Positions 46,971-58,190 of a stretch of 64,000 nucleotides of DNA are shown here, one piece after another; positions within the stretch are counted from its first letter, which is position 1; each line of letters starts with the position of its first letter. The position numbers and the translations under genes were made by a program. The stretch covers positions 39,139,848 through 39,203,847 of the forward strand of contig NC_079512.1 of NCBI RefSeq assembly GCF_000801105.2, read 5' to 3'. Below the pieces are notes generated by a model. It searched no databases. It was given only the letters and a program-made list of their open reading frames with translations, and was not told the origin of the DNA. The stretch comes from Raphanus sativus (taxonomy: Eukaryota > Streptophyta > Magnoliopsida > Brassicales > Brassicaceae).

Positions 46971-48769
46971 AACATCTACCCGTCTCAGTCTCAGAGTTGA
47001 GTTGAATCACATCATCTTTCGCATCATTTATCCTTTTTATATTTTCTGTGAAAAAGTCGGTATTATCTCAAGATGAAACGTGGTTAGAGGAGCTAGCACT
47101 TCATATAAAGTGCACTGGTGATAGAAACACTTGAAAAAGATATGAACCAAACCAAGAAAAAGGCTTGTAGAAATCAACAATGATCAAACATTAAAGAGAA
47201 TAAGCGTGAGAAACCAAGTATTCAACATTGTACCTCGTATTAGAATTATATAGATATGTAACTTATGTTACAAGAGTTCCGTATCTAAGTGAAGCCTATA
47301 GTGAACTCTAGAAGCATCAAAGATCCTATCCCCGCTTTTGTTTGACTCTGGTAAGTGGTAAGTACACTCCTTACTTTCTTTCTTTTTTTCTACAGAATCA
47401 GCTTCTCATTTGTTTGATGGGTTAGGTTATTGACCAGATGCTTTGGGTATTTGATTCTCATCCAATTATGCTTTTGAAATTTTGTTTTATAAAAATATTC
47501 AAACCACTTTCTACATTTGGTTAACCACCAAAGTAACAACCGTTATAAGGATTATTCGTTTTCAGTACAATCGTATCGGTGATTATTCGTTTTCAGTTGC
47601 GCAACATTTTCAAAGTTTGGAATTTTATTTTTACTTGATTGCTGTAGATTTAGTTATAATAAGAGTTCATGATGTGAAAAAAGGGTTTCATGATGTGCCC
47701 AATTAATTACAAAAAGAATATAATAAGTTGCAAAAGAAAAGGAGTTAGTTGCAAGGTCATGCTCATCATTAGCTGGCTAAGGAAACTGCAAAAAAATCAA
47801 GCTTTTGTTGTGTCTATCTTATATAAAAGGACAAAACACCGTTGGATCTGAATTTTCACTGATTTTAGAAGACAAACTAATAATTATAAAGGATTACGAA
47901 CTAGAAAGTTGGTCGGGTTCACGTCTTGGCTCTCATAGAGAAAGAAAAATACACGTTCCTGGGCAGTCTTTTCATAACAAGACTATTAACAAGAAACGAG
48001 CAAGTTTTTTTTTTTTTTTGATCAAAAACGAGCAAGTTTTTGAAATGGGTTTTTGCTGTATTCACCCAAAAAAAAAAAAAAAGATTATAGGGCAAAAAGT
48101 TAAAAATTCCAAATCCAAAATGACTTTAGTAGTTACGATAATGGAGATAGACATACCTTTAGTTGTTAAGATCGGACAAGTTACAAGAAGACCCACTTAC
48201 CGTATTTGTTCTGTAGGACACTCTTTGTCTGCTCCTTCTCTCAACCCCGAACACTCACTTCTATTTCCTAAGTCTCCTGCTTCTGCTTGCTATTCACTCG
48301 CCGCCGTGTTTCCATCCGCATTTTATACGGGATAAACTATACCTATACAATCCTCCAACTAATACTAAACTGTACAGTCTGTACTTGAGTTGAAACCAAA
48401 CTGAGTTTTAATTCGTTTATTCTATATATGAGAAAACTAACTATCAAATTTATTCAAATAAAACATTATGAGAGAAGAATATGCTGTGCTCGAGAAGAAA
48501 CCATCATACTAGTAATAGATGGTTCAATTTGTTTCATACAGTATATCTCAGGCATGCAACACTTTGATTCTGAGTACGATAATTAAAGTTTTAGAAAGAT
48601 CGAATGAAAACTATTTTATGGAAAAAATATCATTACACTTTAGTACTACTAATCCACAAACTCAGGGTGGAGGTGCATGTTAGCAACCCCAGGCGCATCA
48701 TAAAGATAAACATTCTTTAGACCTTCCTTGCTTCTACAAGGTTTTTTCTTGGTGGGAGGGAGAAAGATC
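46971..48769. other. Intergenic, no recognised gene
   Basis: A 176-residue open frame at 47805-48335 (+) has no ATG at its start, spans a micro-insertion and a poly(A) tract, and matches no family I know; I regard it as chance. A direct repeat of GATTATTCGTTTTCAGT lies near 47550 and 47580. Confidence 0.5.
47994..48041 (-). mobile_element. Micro-retroinsertion (minus), TTGATC plus poly(A), 16-bp target duplication
   Basis: AAACGAGCAAGTTTTT is repeated perfectly at 47994-48009 and 48026-48041. The 16 bases between read on the minus strand TTGATC followed by ten A, and the adjoining target copy begins AAAAAC. It has the same core as the units at 22141-22212 and 23900-23941. Confidence 0.7.
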
Positions 48770-49348
48770 CTAATCGTCATCAGAAGTTTCCGGGTTGGGT
48801 ATTTTGTTCAAATCGACGGCTTCCCATGACCCGTTACACCTCTTAAACCCTTTCCTACTACTACACTCGTTGTGACCATCATTAAGACGATAATCACTAT
48901 GATTAGCACTATGATCATCATCCACGTACTCATGACTTCCACGTTGTTGCTGATGATGGTGATGACGATTCCCTCCCGCAGCTTCTAACGCATCCACCTG
49001 AGCACCAACCTCAGCCGCTTTTCTCCTTATATACGCCGCCGACATATCCCCACCACCGTTTCCTCCCTCCACTGTAACGCCGGCTAAAAGCTCCGGGAAG
49101 TTAAGCCGAGCGGACGGACCTCGGAGATAGAACACCGCCGTGTCGTAAGCTCTAGCCGCCGCTTCAGGAGTAGAGTAAGAGCCAAGCCATATCCTCGACC
49201 GTTTATTAGGCTCTCTGATCTCCGCCACCCACTTCCCCCACTTCCTCATCCTTATCCCTTTATACGGTTTCTCTCTCTTCCTCGTCGCCCCCGCCGACGC
49301 AACCGTCGAAGTTGGAACAGCAGCCGCCACTTCCCTCGCTGTCTCCAT
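48770..49348 (-). CDS. RAP2.10: DREB-type AP2/ERF factor, RAP2.10-like
   Basis: An intronless minus-strand gene. I take the ATG at 49348 ([10 protein letters not shown]), giving 192 residues; the open frame extends upstream without another ATG. One AP2/ERF domain covers about residues 27-85, starting [20 protein letters not shown] and including [18 protein letters not shown] and [12 protein letters not shown]. Valine in WVAEI and the [10 protein letters not shown] start place it in the DREB A-5 group, with At4g36900 (RAP2.10/DEAR4) the positional match. A conserved [20 protein letters not shown] block follows, then a His-rich stretch (about residues 124-133), and near the C-terminus VDLNKIP, a DLNxxP-type EAR repression motif. 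The family binds DRE/CRT elements and the EAR motif predicts a repressor in cold, drought or ABA responses. The upstream region contains an ACGTGGGC ABRE-like word near 49501. Confidence 0.93.
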   Translation of the reverse strand: METAREVAAAVPTSTVASAGATRKREKPYKGIRMRKWGKWVAEIREPNKRSRIWLGSYSTPEAAARAYDTAVFYLRGPSARLNFPELLAGVTVEGGNGGGDMSAAYIRRKAAEVGAQVDALEAAGGNRHHHHQQQRGSHEYVDDDHSANHSDYRLNDGHNECSSRKGFKRCNGSWEAVDLNKIPNPETSDDD

Positions 49349-49669
49349 ATGGGTTTTCGCCGGAGAGTCCAAAAATCAACGTGAGAATAAACTTTTTCAC
49401 CGATCTAAAGACTTATAATCAACGAGAAGCTTTAGAGAAGAAGAAGAAGATGTGAGTTTGACGGCGAAGCGATTACATGCGGAGGGAGATATGATGAACA
49501 CGTGGGCCAAGAAGAGTAGAGGAACACGAAACCGCAAAGGAGGAGTTCAAAAGATCACCGACACTAATCTCTTAATAACTTTCGAATATATATCTTCCTT
49601 TTTTTCGTTTTTCTCTATATATTTTTGATATTTTCTAAGACAGAGACAACAATCTCATCTTCCCTGACA

Positions 49670-49853
49670 ATATTAGGATTTAGTTTATAATTTAAGGTTT
49701 AGAAATTAGGATTTAGTTTATAATTTAAGGTTTGGTTTAAATTTAAGGGTTTAGGGTATAGGATTTGCCCAAGGGTTCAAACTTTTCCCAAGGGTTTAGT
49801 ATTTAGAATTTAAGGTTTAGGGTTTAGTATTTAGGTTTAGGGTTTAGTATTTT
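49670..49853. repeat. Degenerate interstitial telomere-like repeats
   Basis: The stretch is full of TTTAGGG, TTTAGGT and TTTAAGG words, for example AAGGTTTAGGGTTTAG near 49812, and includes a 30-base near-duplicate (TTAGGATTTAGTTTATAATT at about 49674 and 49707). TTTAGGG is the plant telomere unit. The copies are irregular, so this is an interstitial or chance-derived array, not a chromosome end. Confidence 0.6.
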
Positions 49854-50064
49854 CTGACGGATTTATTAATATTAAAAAGTTATATTTTTTTGATAATTGC
49901 TACTATTTTTTATTTATCTAAAAACATAATTTTATTTCATTAAATTCTTATTAGTTGGTTTCCTTTTTTTAAGAGATATCAAATCTCAATTAACTAATTT
50001 CTATTGGTGGGTGAATGTAGAGATTCACCTTAGGGGGTGAAGCTAAGTTTTATTCCAATCCAAA

Positions 50065-50090
50065 CCCCCCCCCCCCCCCCCCCCGCCCCC
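50065..50090. repeat. Poly(C) tract
   Basis: Twenty C, one G, then five C. Rare in such AT-rich DNA and prone to length error in sequencing. Confidence 0.9.
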
Positions 50091-50421
50091 ACCAAACCGG
50101 TATATTCATGCCTTAACACACACTCAAACAAACCGAGATCAATTTCCAAACTTGTGTGCAACTGACTGACTCTTGTTTTCCCCCACCAAACATGGTTCGT
50201 ATGTCATTATCATGGGCCTTTCCCAACGGCCCATCAAAAACCGTAATCAATCATTTGATTAAATTTTTACCAAATTCGTATATATTCCTCAGTAATCACT
50301 TTTTAATGGGTCATTAAAAGCAGGCATTTAATAGTGTTTTAAAACCAGAAAAATCATAAACAGACCCTAATTTTACTCAATTAGACGGAGAAATGAAAGT
50401 TTTAACCACCCAGTAGGAACA

Positions 50422-50433
50422 CGACACGTGTCG
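50422..50433. promoter_or_regulatory. 12-bp palindromic G-box/ABRE-like site upstream of IRX14
   Basis: CGACACGTGTCG is a perfect palindrome around CACGTG, 206 bases upstream of the IRX14 ATG. bZIP or bHLH dimers bind such sites. No second element was identified. Confidence 0.45.
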
Positions 50434-50638
50434 AACGTTGTCGTTTACCTCTGCTTTTTCCATAGAGTTGTTTCTTCGATGGCGTTGCATCGAAGCGTAA
50501 TGAGAGATGGTGGGGGAGCAAAGAAAGCGATAATCGAACTGATTCTCAAAGTCGTGACCTTCAAGTAATCTTAACTAGATCTTTTCATAAGAAGAAGCTA
50601 AAGCTAAAGTCGAAGTAGAAAGAAGGAAGTCAACGACG

Positions 50639-52491
50639 ATGAAGCTCTCCGCTCTGCATCAGAGCTACTTAAACCGCCGCAACAACAACAGCTTCAGATC
50701 TCCGTTAGATTCCTCCGTAGACGCCTCCGGGAAGTCACTCCTCGCCGTCTTCTGGCTCATCCTCCACTGCCTCTGCTGCTTGATTAGCTTACTCCTCGGC
50801 TTCAGATTCTCCAGATTAGTCTTCTTCTTCCTCATCTCCACTCCCTCCAATAACAACCTCTTCTCCTCTCCTCCCTTCCGCCCCGACTTGCCACCGCCAC
50901 GATCTAACTCCACGGCGACTGCGACGGAGGTGAAGAGCTCGAGCTCGCGCGTGGTGGTGGGGAGACACGGGATCTTAATCAGGCCATGGCCGCATCCGGA
51001 TCCGGTGGAGGTGATGAAGGCGCATCGGATCATCGAGAGGGTGCAGAAGGAGCAGAAGGCTGTGTTCGGAAGTAGCAGCGGCGCGAAGAGGACGGTGATC
51101 GCCGTGACGCCGACTTACGTCAGGACTTTCCAGAAGCTGCATCTGACGGGGGTGATGCATTCGCTGATGCTTGTGCCATACGACGTCGTTTGGATCGTTG
51201 TGGAAGCTGGTGGTGTGAGTAACGAGACGGCTTCGATTATCGCCAAGTCAGGTGTGAGGACGATTCACGTGGGGTTTGATCAGAGGATGCCTAATACTTG
51301 GGATGATCGTGCTAAACTTGAGGTCTTGATGCGACTTCAAGCTTTGAGGTATTAAAATCAATTGGTTACGGGATTATTATATTTAATCTATAATAATTAT
51401 ATGTTTGATGGGAACAGAGTTGTGAAGGAGGAGAAGCTTGATGGGGTAGTGATGTTTGCGGATGATAGTAACATGCATAGTATGGAGTTTTTCGATGAGA
51501 TTCAGAATGTTAAGTGGTTTGGTGCTCTTTCCGTTGGGATCTTAGCGCATTCCGGTAATGCTGAAGAGATGGTTATGATGTCGATGGATAAGAGAAGAAA
51601 GGTGGAGGAGGCGGAGGGAGAGGAAGAGAGGTCTTCTTCGTTGCCAGTTCAAGGTCCCGCGTGTAACGCGACGACGGATAAGTTGATTGGTTGGCATGTT
51701 TTCAACACGTTGCCTTACGCGGGGAAGAGTGCGGTTTACATAGACGATGTGGCTGCGGTTTTGCCGCAGAAGCTGGAGTGGTGTGGGTTTGTGTTGAACT
51801 CGAGGATGCTTTGGGATGACGCTGAGAGTAAGCCGGAGTGGGTTAAGGAGTTTGGTTTGTTGAATGAGAACGATGGTGTGGAGAGTCCTTTGTCTCTGTT
51901 GAACGATCCTTCCATGGTGGAGCCTCTTGGAAGCTGTGGGAGACAGGTTCTCCTCTGGTGGCTTCGCGTTGAAGCACGCGCTGATAGCAAGTTCCCTCCC
52001 GGGTAATGCCTCTTTTGCTCAAGATATTATTAGTTCCCATACATAATATCTAGACTTATGTTAATAGTGATTCTTGAAAAATCTTTAGATCTTACATTGA
52101 ATGTGTGTGTGTAATATAATCTAGATACTAAAAGGTTTTGTGTGTGTTTATGAGAAGATTGTCTTTGGTATCATGTTGTTTTAATCATTTTGATGTTTGG
52201 TTCAATGAGTGCAGATGGATAATCGATCCTCCGTTAGAAATCACAGTGGCGGCTAAACGAACTCCATGGCCAGATGTTCCTCCCGAGCCACCTACTAAAA
52301 AGAAAGATCAAATGCCATTATCACAAGGCGACAATGTGGTGGTGATACCAAAGCAGCAGCAGCAACAACAACGTTCTAGCAAAGTCCGGAAACCGAAACG
52401 CAGAAGCAAGAGAAATAAACACGAAGCTAAACCAACCGATACGACAACACAAGTTTCTTCTTCCACTAAACATCATCAAGAAAGAAACTGA
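50639..52491 (+). CDS. IRX14: GT43 xylan glycosyltransferase IRX14
   Basis: Three exons, 50639-51348, 51418-52002 and 52215-52491, join in frame to 523 residues. The ATG at 50639 starts MKLSALHQSYLNRR, the known IRX14 start. A single membrane anchor (about residues 33-66, LLAVFWLILHCLCCLISLLL and beyond) gives a type II Golgi protein. The GT43 domain begins near VIAVTPTYVRTFQKLHLTGV and includes the acidic metal-binding-like FADDSNMHSMEFFDEIQNVK, then GWHVFNTLPYAGKSAVYIDD and LGSCGRQVLLWWLRVEARAD. The C-terminus is basic (KVRKPKRRSKRNKHEAKP). IRX14 works with IRX9 and IRX10 in elongating the xylan backbone of secondary walls; in Arabidopsis the catalytic role lies mainly with IRX10 and the GT43 proteins are thought to be structural partners. 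The gene is intact, matches the At4g36890 position and shares its promoter region with the RAP2.10-like gene. Confidence 0.96.
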
Positions 52492-53321
52492 GGAAGAATA
52501 GAGATGATTGACAAGAAGAAGATCCTTTCTACTATTTTATTATCATTCATTTGTTTGCCAAAGTGTTTTTTTTTTTAGAGAAACGTCAGAAGAGATCATC
52601 TTATTCTCCTCCAGATACCGCAAATATTAAGAATCAACGGAGAAGAAGCAAGAAGCGGGAATTATCAGATTTATGATGATGGAGCTCCCACAACAAAAGG
52701 GTATACGGGTTTTTCGGGGAATGAATGATGATCATTCGTTTATTTTCATTATCTTTTCTTTTCGGGTCTTATAAGAACTTATCTGTATTTTAGTAACAAA
52801 GGATTGCTTGTTTCAATGTTCTTGAAGTGACAACAAAAGGCTTTAAGAAACAAAAAAAACTTTGGGTTGTATAGTTTTTTAATTTGTAAGCATATCTCTC
52901 GATCCATTTCTGTTTTATCACTCCCATTAATTCGAAGCCTCTGATTTATCTTATGTTTCTTCTATAAATCCATTCACTCTTTACAAGTTCGTTTCATAGA
53001 AATTAATTACTTTTTACTGTTCACAAGGAAATAATGTACGTATATACATATTTTTAAAAGTGTTGGAGATGGAGACATTGGAAAAGATACCTTCGGAGAA
53101 AGGAATTGTGAAGAAAGTAAATACAAAACAGAATCTCTTTTTTTTTGTGAAATTAATAAGAGAATTGAAAGTTGAGACAAAGACTGCAAACAGATTCCAT
53201 AACTGAAATAATGGAGGATTGGGCGGTTTTGTCAGAATAGCACATGTCTTCTTTAACCACTCCCCCTACCCCCACTTTATTAGATTTTTTTTCTTAGTAC
53301 ACTTGCGCTCATAGCCTATAG

Positions 53322-53487
53322 CAGTGGCGGACCTAGAGGATCAAACATAAAAAATAGGTGTAAAAATATAAGACTCAAAATATAAAGATAAACAGGTTCA
53401 ATATCCAAAACACCTATACTACAAAGAGAAAAGCAAATTTATGGTGTGTCACTTGACCCACCTTTACATCAAATAGGTCCGCCTCTG
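53322..53487. mobile_element. 166-bp hAT MITE with perfect 8-bp target duplication
   Basis: Ends CAGTGGCGGACCTAGAGG and, reverse-complemented, CAGAGGCGGACCTATTTG are inverted repeats. GCCTATAG flanks both sides (53314-53321 and 53488-53495). CAG(A/T)GGCGGA termini with 8-bp duplication are diagnostic of hAT-type MITEs. Confidence 0.9.
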
Positions 53488-54624
53488 GCCTATAGGTAAT
53501 AGGTATGTACTTTGACCTCTATAAACAGGATCAAATTAGGATTTTTATATTACGTTATCAACATCTATCTCTTTGGATTAGGTTTTTAGATGTATTTTTG
53601 ACTGTAACAATAAAAAGTTTTTTAGATGATTTTTTGCTTCGCTTCTTTAACAAATTTTAATTTTAGAGATGAAACACATGATGTTAACTAAATTCATTAG
53701 TGAACCAAAATTTAAGCAGGTGACTAGAGTAAACAAAACACATCTAGTATGAATTTTGGCTTAACTACTTAATCAAACCGTAAAGAAGTGAAATTAACCA
53801 AAAATATCCTATTTGTATTTATATTTATATTTTAACTAAATCAAACTTTATATTTATGCGATTTTAACATTCTTTTCTTTTGTTCATTTTCTTAAATGAA
53901 AACCAAACAGTCGGTAAAACTCCCATGCTTCGTAGCTCAGCTGCCCATACAAAATGATATCAAAACCAAATAGAACTATAAAACAGAAACGGTCACCTTT
54001 AGTTGTACCATGTCAGAAACACGAGCGAGGCACTTGTGTTTCTTAAACCTTATCAAAAGCCACCACTTCGGATTGAAACTTGGTTAAAGACACCTCTTTG
54101 CCTACCATTTCCTCCAATCACCATTTTTCTTGTAGAGAAAATGTTTACATAAAACATACTCCTATGAGAAAGGGACATATGCAACGGTCAGGATGGGGCA
54201 CCGCCTCGTGACAAGAGGATCTGCCGTGAAATAGGAACATCACGTCCACCCATTCATTCAAGATTCTTCTATAGGAATCTTCAACTTTTTGTTAATATAT
54301 CTATTGAAAATACATACAGAGAGCTCTATAGATATATTATATCATCAAGTATCAAATGTGAGCACATTTAACAGACGTCACCAACTATAAAAATCAGACT
54401 ACACTTTTGAACTATAATGTAAATAGAGAAATAATTTCCTCATACAATATTTTTTTTCGGTTTTGATAAAAATAGATTATTTTCTACTGATGAGAAAGAT
54501 AGAAGTATAGCTTCTAGTAGTCTATACATGGAATGTAAAAATGCTATTTCTAAAAGTGATCATGTCCCTTATTTCTATATATTAAGCAAATTTTCTAGAT
54601 AGGTTTTCCCATACCTTATTTAAA

Positions 54625-54678
54625 CCTTTTCTAGGTAGTTGCCACTTGCATCCTTTTCTAGGTAGTTGCAACTTGCAA
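54625..54678. repeat. 27-bp tandem duplication
   Basis: CCTTTTCTAGGTAGTTGC begins both units (54625 and 54652), which differ at about two positions. Non-coding context. Confidence 0.8.
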
Positions 54679-56382
54679 CTCTTCCTCATATTCACTGTTT
54701 TCTAAATTTGTTCGTCCCATATATTTGATTATTGGAAATTGATTTAACGTAGATTCAGATATTCACAGACATCCATGCCTATTTATACGGCTCTCACACC
54801 ATAATTGTCACAATGCATGTCTGTAGATTTAAGTTTACAACTTACTAAATACATATCTAACTATTAATCCAATTAGATTCGACATAAAGAAATTAAAAAA
54901 GATCGATGCAGCTACGTAAAAAGTTGATCCTCAAATGACATCACACTGCTTTATTACTGACAGATTTATTGGTATTCATGTTCCCTTGTGTTTGGAACTG
55001 AAAAGGTCACTATTTGCGACTCTGGTGATATGTGGTCGGTAGCCAAAAAAAACTAATGACGTTATACAGTCAAAAATAAACGGCTTACAAGATGGTTCTA
55101 ACCGCTTGAAAATATATGTATCAGTATGACACACTCGCTGATATATAGAATTCAGTATATCTGAATGACAATAACTACATGAGTCGTAAGCCATGATACT
55201 TTTTGGATATATTTATGCGACACTCATCTCGAAAAGCAAAGAGAAATTACAGACGAATGGTTTGAACCCGGTAAATCTTTGAGTTTGAATTGTATTCAAG
55301 CATAGTACGATACTACAATGTTGTATTTGAGAAACTATTTTATATTTTTTGGATCAGTGAATTGTATATTTTTTATTCGATCTGAATAAATTTATTATGT
55401 CTGCAATTAATAAAATTATTATTTTAAAAATCCAAGATAAATATCTCCCGGTCTATTATTACACACATAATGTTATTGAGTGGGAAATTGAAGATACTAG
55501 GGGCGGAGCCCCCGCGCAAGCGCGGGGATCGGGGTCGTAGACGTAGTTGTTGGCTTGTTGCTCTATCTTAATGTTTATGTGTTGCGGTGTTTGTGAAGTT
55601 TTTGCTTAGCCATGGTATTGATAAACATGCTCATCCAGCCTCTTTGTTATAAAATTAAAAATAGTTGATTTTGTCATATATATATTATTTAAATGATACA
55701 TTATACAAATAGTATGTTATTTTTTTATATTATTTGATGAATATAAAATATGTTTCATATAATTTAAATGTAGTTCTAGATATGATTTTACTAAAAATTA
55801 TCAAAAATATATTAAAGTGTTAAAGAAAAATAGAATCCTCATTGTGAATATAAAGAAAATAATTCAATGTTTTGTTAGCACTTATATGAACCTAATATTT
55901 ATAAATTATCAATTTATAACTTTAACTGGGACTATATATTTACGAAGATTAATCTCTAAAAGACTATTTACAAGATGCCTGTCGAAGTCATAAGTATATG
56001 ATACAGAAAATACTCTTATAAATTATATAATATTTGAAATATACTGTTTTGCTAATTTATAGAATTATTAATTTAGAAAACCTTTTAAAATTTACTGTAT
56101 ATATATTAATTAAATTATAGGAAATCAATTTTATTATATTATTTGGTGTAAGAATTTATATGTTGTTTTAGATATAATTTTACTAAATATTATCAGAATA
56201 TTGTAAAAACTCTATAAATTAACATTTTATAAATAAATAAAAACGATATATTAATAAACTTTGTGAGTCACTCAAGTCAATACAAAAGAGCAGAGAAACT
56301 TAAGTTTATCCCGTAAATATTCAACAACTTGTTCAAATAACAAAATCACGTAAAGAAAAATACCTCACGTGTCAACAAAGTA

Positions 56383-56399
56383 CCAGGCCCCGCGCCTGG
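56383..56399. other. GC-rich palindrome inside the Helitron
   Basis: CCAGGCCCCGCGCCTGG is a 6-bp stem with a five-base loop in an otherwise AT-rich region. It might be the terminal hairpin of another, nested Helitron, but no CTAG-type end with normal spacing follows it. Confidence 0.3.
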
Positions 56400-57320
56400 G
56401 CCAGATTGATGCGTTTTGTAGTATGTTTTGAATTTTTCATATTTTATATTTGTATTGATTTTATCTATCATTAGCATGTAGCAAAAATATTTCACGATCT
56501 AATCTGCTTTGTGTCTGTAGTGGTGCAACTTATAAGTTAAAGTGTGTTATACCAGGATGTAGCAATAAATTCAATGGTGGTGATACTATTGTGTGGGTTT
56601 CTTTCTTTTTGAGTTTGTTGTGTTCGTACTTTAAAAAAGATAACAATGTTGAAAGTCCAATTAAGAAATAAAACAGAAATCTACTTTTAAAACATCTACA
56701 TTGCAGTTAACCAATTATTAAATAAAATGTCAAATATTTTCGGATATATTAATATTTTCAGATTTGTTTTTGTATTTTTAGGTATTTTTTAGGTTGAACC
56801 CGAACCAAACCCGACCCGAACCCGACCCAGAACCGAACCTATAAATTCTAGTTACCCGAATGGGTCCAACTATATAAGACCGACCCGACCCGGGCCCGGT
56901 ACGATCCGAACCGATCCGGAACCGAAAATTTGAAATTACCCTATCGGGTCCTAAACTCCTAGACCCGAAAGACCCGGACCCGAAAGGACCCGGCCCGAAC
57001 CCGACCCGACGACCCGAATGCCCAGGCCTAATAAGCAGTACTAAAGGTGACAACCCGTTAGGATCAAAGCATTCGCGTACCAAAATGACCACTTTTCTGT
57101 TTAATGAAACTTTCAAAGTAATATAATACACAACTGATAAGTTTTGAATCAAGTAAAGCCTGTCATAGATTCATCAATATTCCAAAACAGAGATAAAATA
57201 TCCAAGTAACAGAGAACAATAAGGGAAAAACATTCGTAGTTTATATAGAAGCTTGTAGCATTTAAAAAAAACATAAAAAGACGATTGACGGGCCCGATAA
57301 GTGTTGGTATTTCCAATCAC

Positions 57321-58190
57321 TCACGGGGGGCGCTTGCGTTTGTTCTGACCGGTTGGAGTTTCCGGGAGAGCTCCTGCAGCAGTACTTATCTCATTTATCT
57401 TGTCTCCCAAACCAGAGGGGCCAGAGGACGAAGCTAGCAATCTTACTTCAACTTCACTGCTTGGAAGGATGTTTACATCGTGCTCCTGAGATTAAAGAAT
57501 GTGATGGTAAGAGAAGATGCGTAAACGGTTAACATATTGTCAACTTAAATTTTACAACCTTCACATGGTTCTCTATGGCGACATCTTCATTGATGGTGGA
57601 AACATTGAAGGTACGATGGTTGAGTGTGAAGTTGATAGGTGTGACACGGATCTGAAAGACAAACTCCTTCCCTGTTAGCTCTTCAAGACAGCCTGGTAGA
57701 TCCACCCCTACACCGTTTGAGCCCTAAAGCAATCCAGTAACAATGGGAAGTTCAAATAACCTTCTGTTAAATGCCTACTCAAATCTAAATGTTATGGGAA
57801 GAAAAGAAAATACCTCCTCCAGGGCAAGAACAACAGCTTCTTGTCTGGTAAGTTTGGTCATTTCCTTGTCGAACACAACAATGTGGTCCTATCTTCGCCA
57901 TCATCAACAGCAAGCTCAACACGGAACCTTAGAATGAGTAATGGTATGGTCAGTGACTGTTCCTTGTGTGGAGTTTAAATACAGGTTACCTGATTGGAAA
58001 AAACGTGTTAGTTATATGGGACAATCATTGTATGAATCAGAGAACAGATGATCCTTACCTCCAAACAGTTAAGGATTAACCGTGGTCACCAACATCACAG
58101 ACTGGGTAATATCCCTGCTTTCAAAATGATCCTAAAGGTTGATGCAGTCTAATCCCACAGAGATAGGTAGACAGTTAAATTCCTGTCGTG
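57321..58190 (-). pseudogene. Helitron-borne RPA70-like OB-fold gene remnant
   Basis: Minus-strand exon pieces resemble the single-stranded-DNA-binding RPA1-like proteins often carried by plant Helitrons. They include RDITQSVMLVTTVNP (about 58085-58130, followed by a stop), LYLNSTQGTVTDHT (about 57945-57985), GSNGVGVDLPGCLEEL with TGKEFVFQIRVTPINFTL (57561-57724), and a C-terminal exon ending GQNKRKRPP-stop at 57321. The middle matches the RPA C-terminal OB-fold pattern (ELTGK.F.F.I). An internal stop and incomplete exons suggest decay, though the last two exons are well preserved. It is either captured host RPA sequence or the Helitron's own auxiliary gene. Confidence 0.65.

Larger units (their letters stand above)
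49349..50638. other. Divergent promoter region between RAP2.10 and IRX14
   Basis: Shared upstream region of two divergent genes. It holds telomere-like repeats (49670-49853), a long C run (50065-50090) and a palindromic G-box (50422-50433). No gene was seen. Confidence 0.6.
52492..55496. other. Intergenic, contains a small hAT MITE
   Basis: No gene recognised in 3 kb. The first 350 bases are probably IRX14 3'UTR. A hAT MITE is at 53322-53487 and a 27-bp tandem duplication at 54625-54678. Confidence 0.55.

Noticed and set aside
47805..48335. 176-residue open frame on the plus strand
   Set aside because: It has no ATG at its start, runs through a micro-insertion and a long poly(A) tract, and resembles no known family.
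56383..56399. Hairpin as a second Helitron 3' terminus
   Set aside because: No CTAG-type end with the usual 10-13 base spacing follows the stem on either strand.
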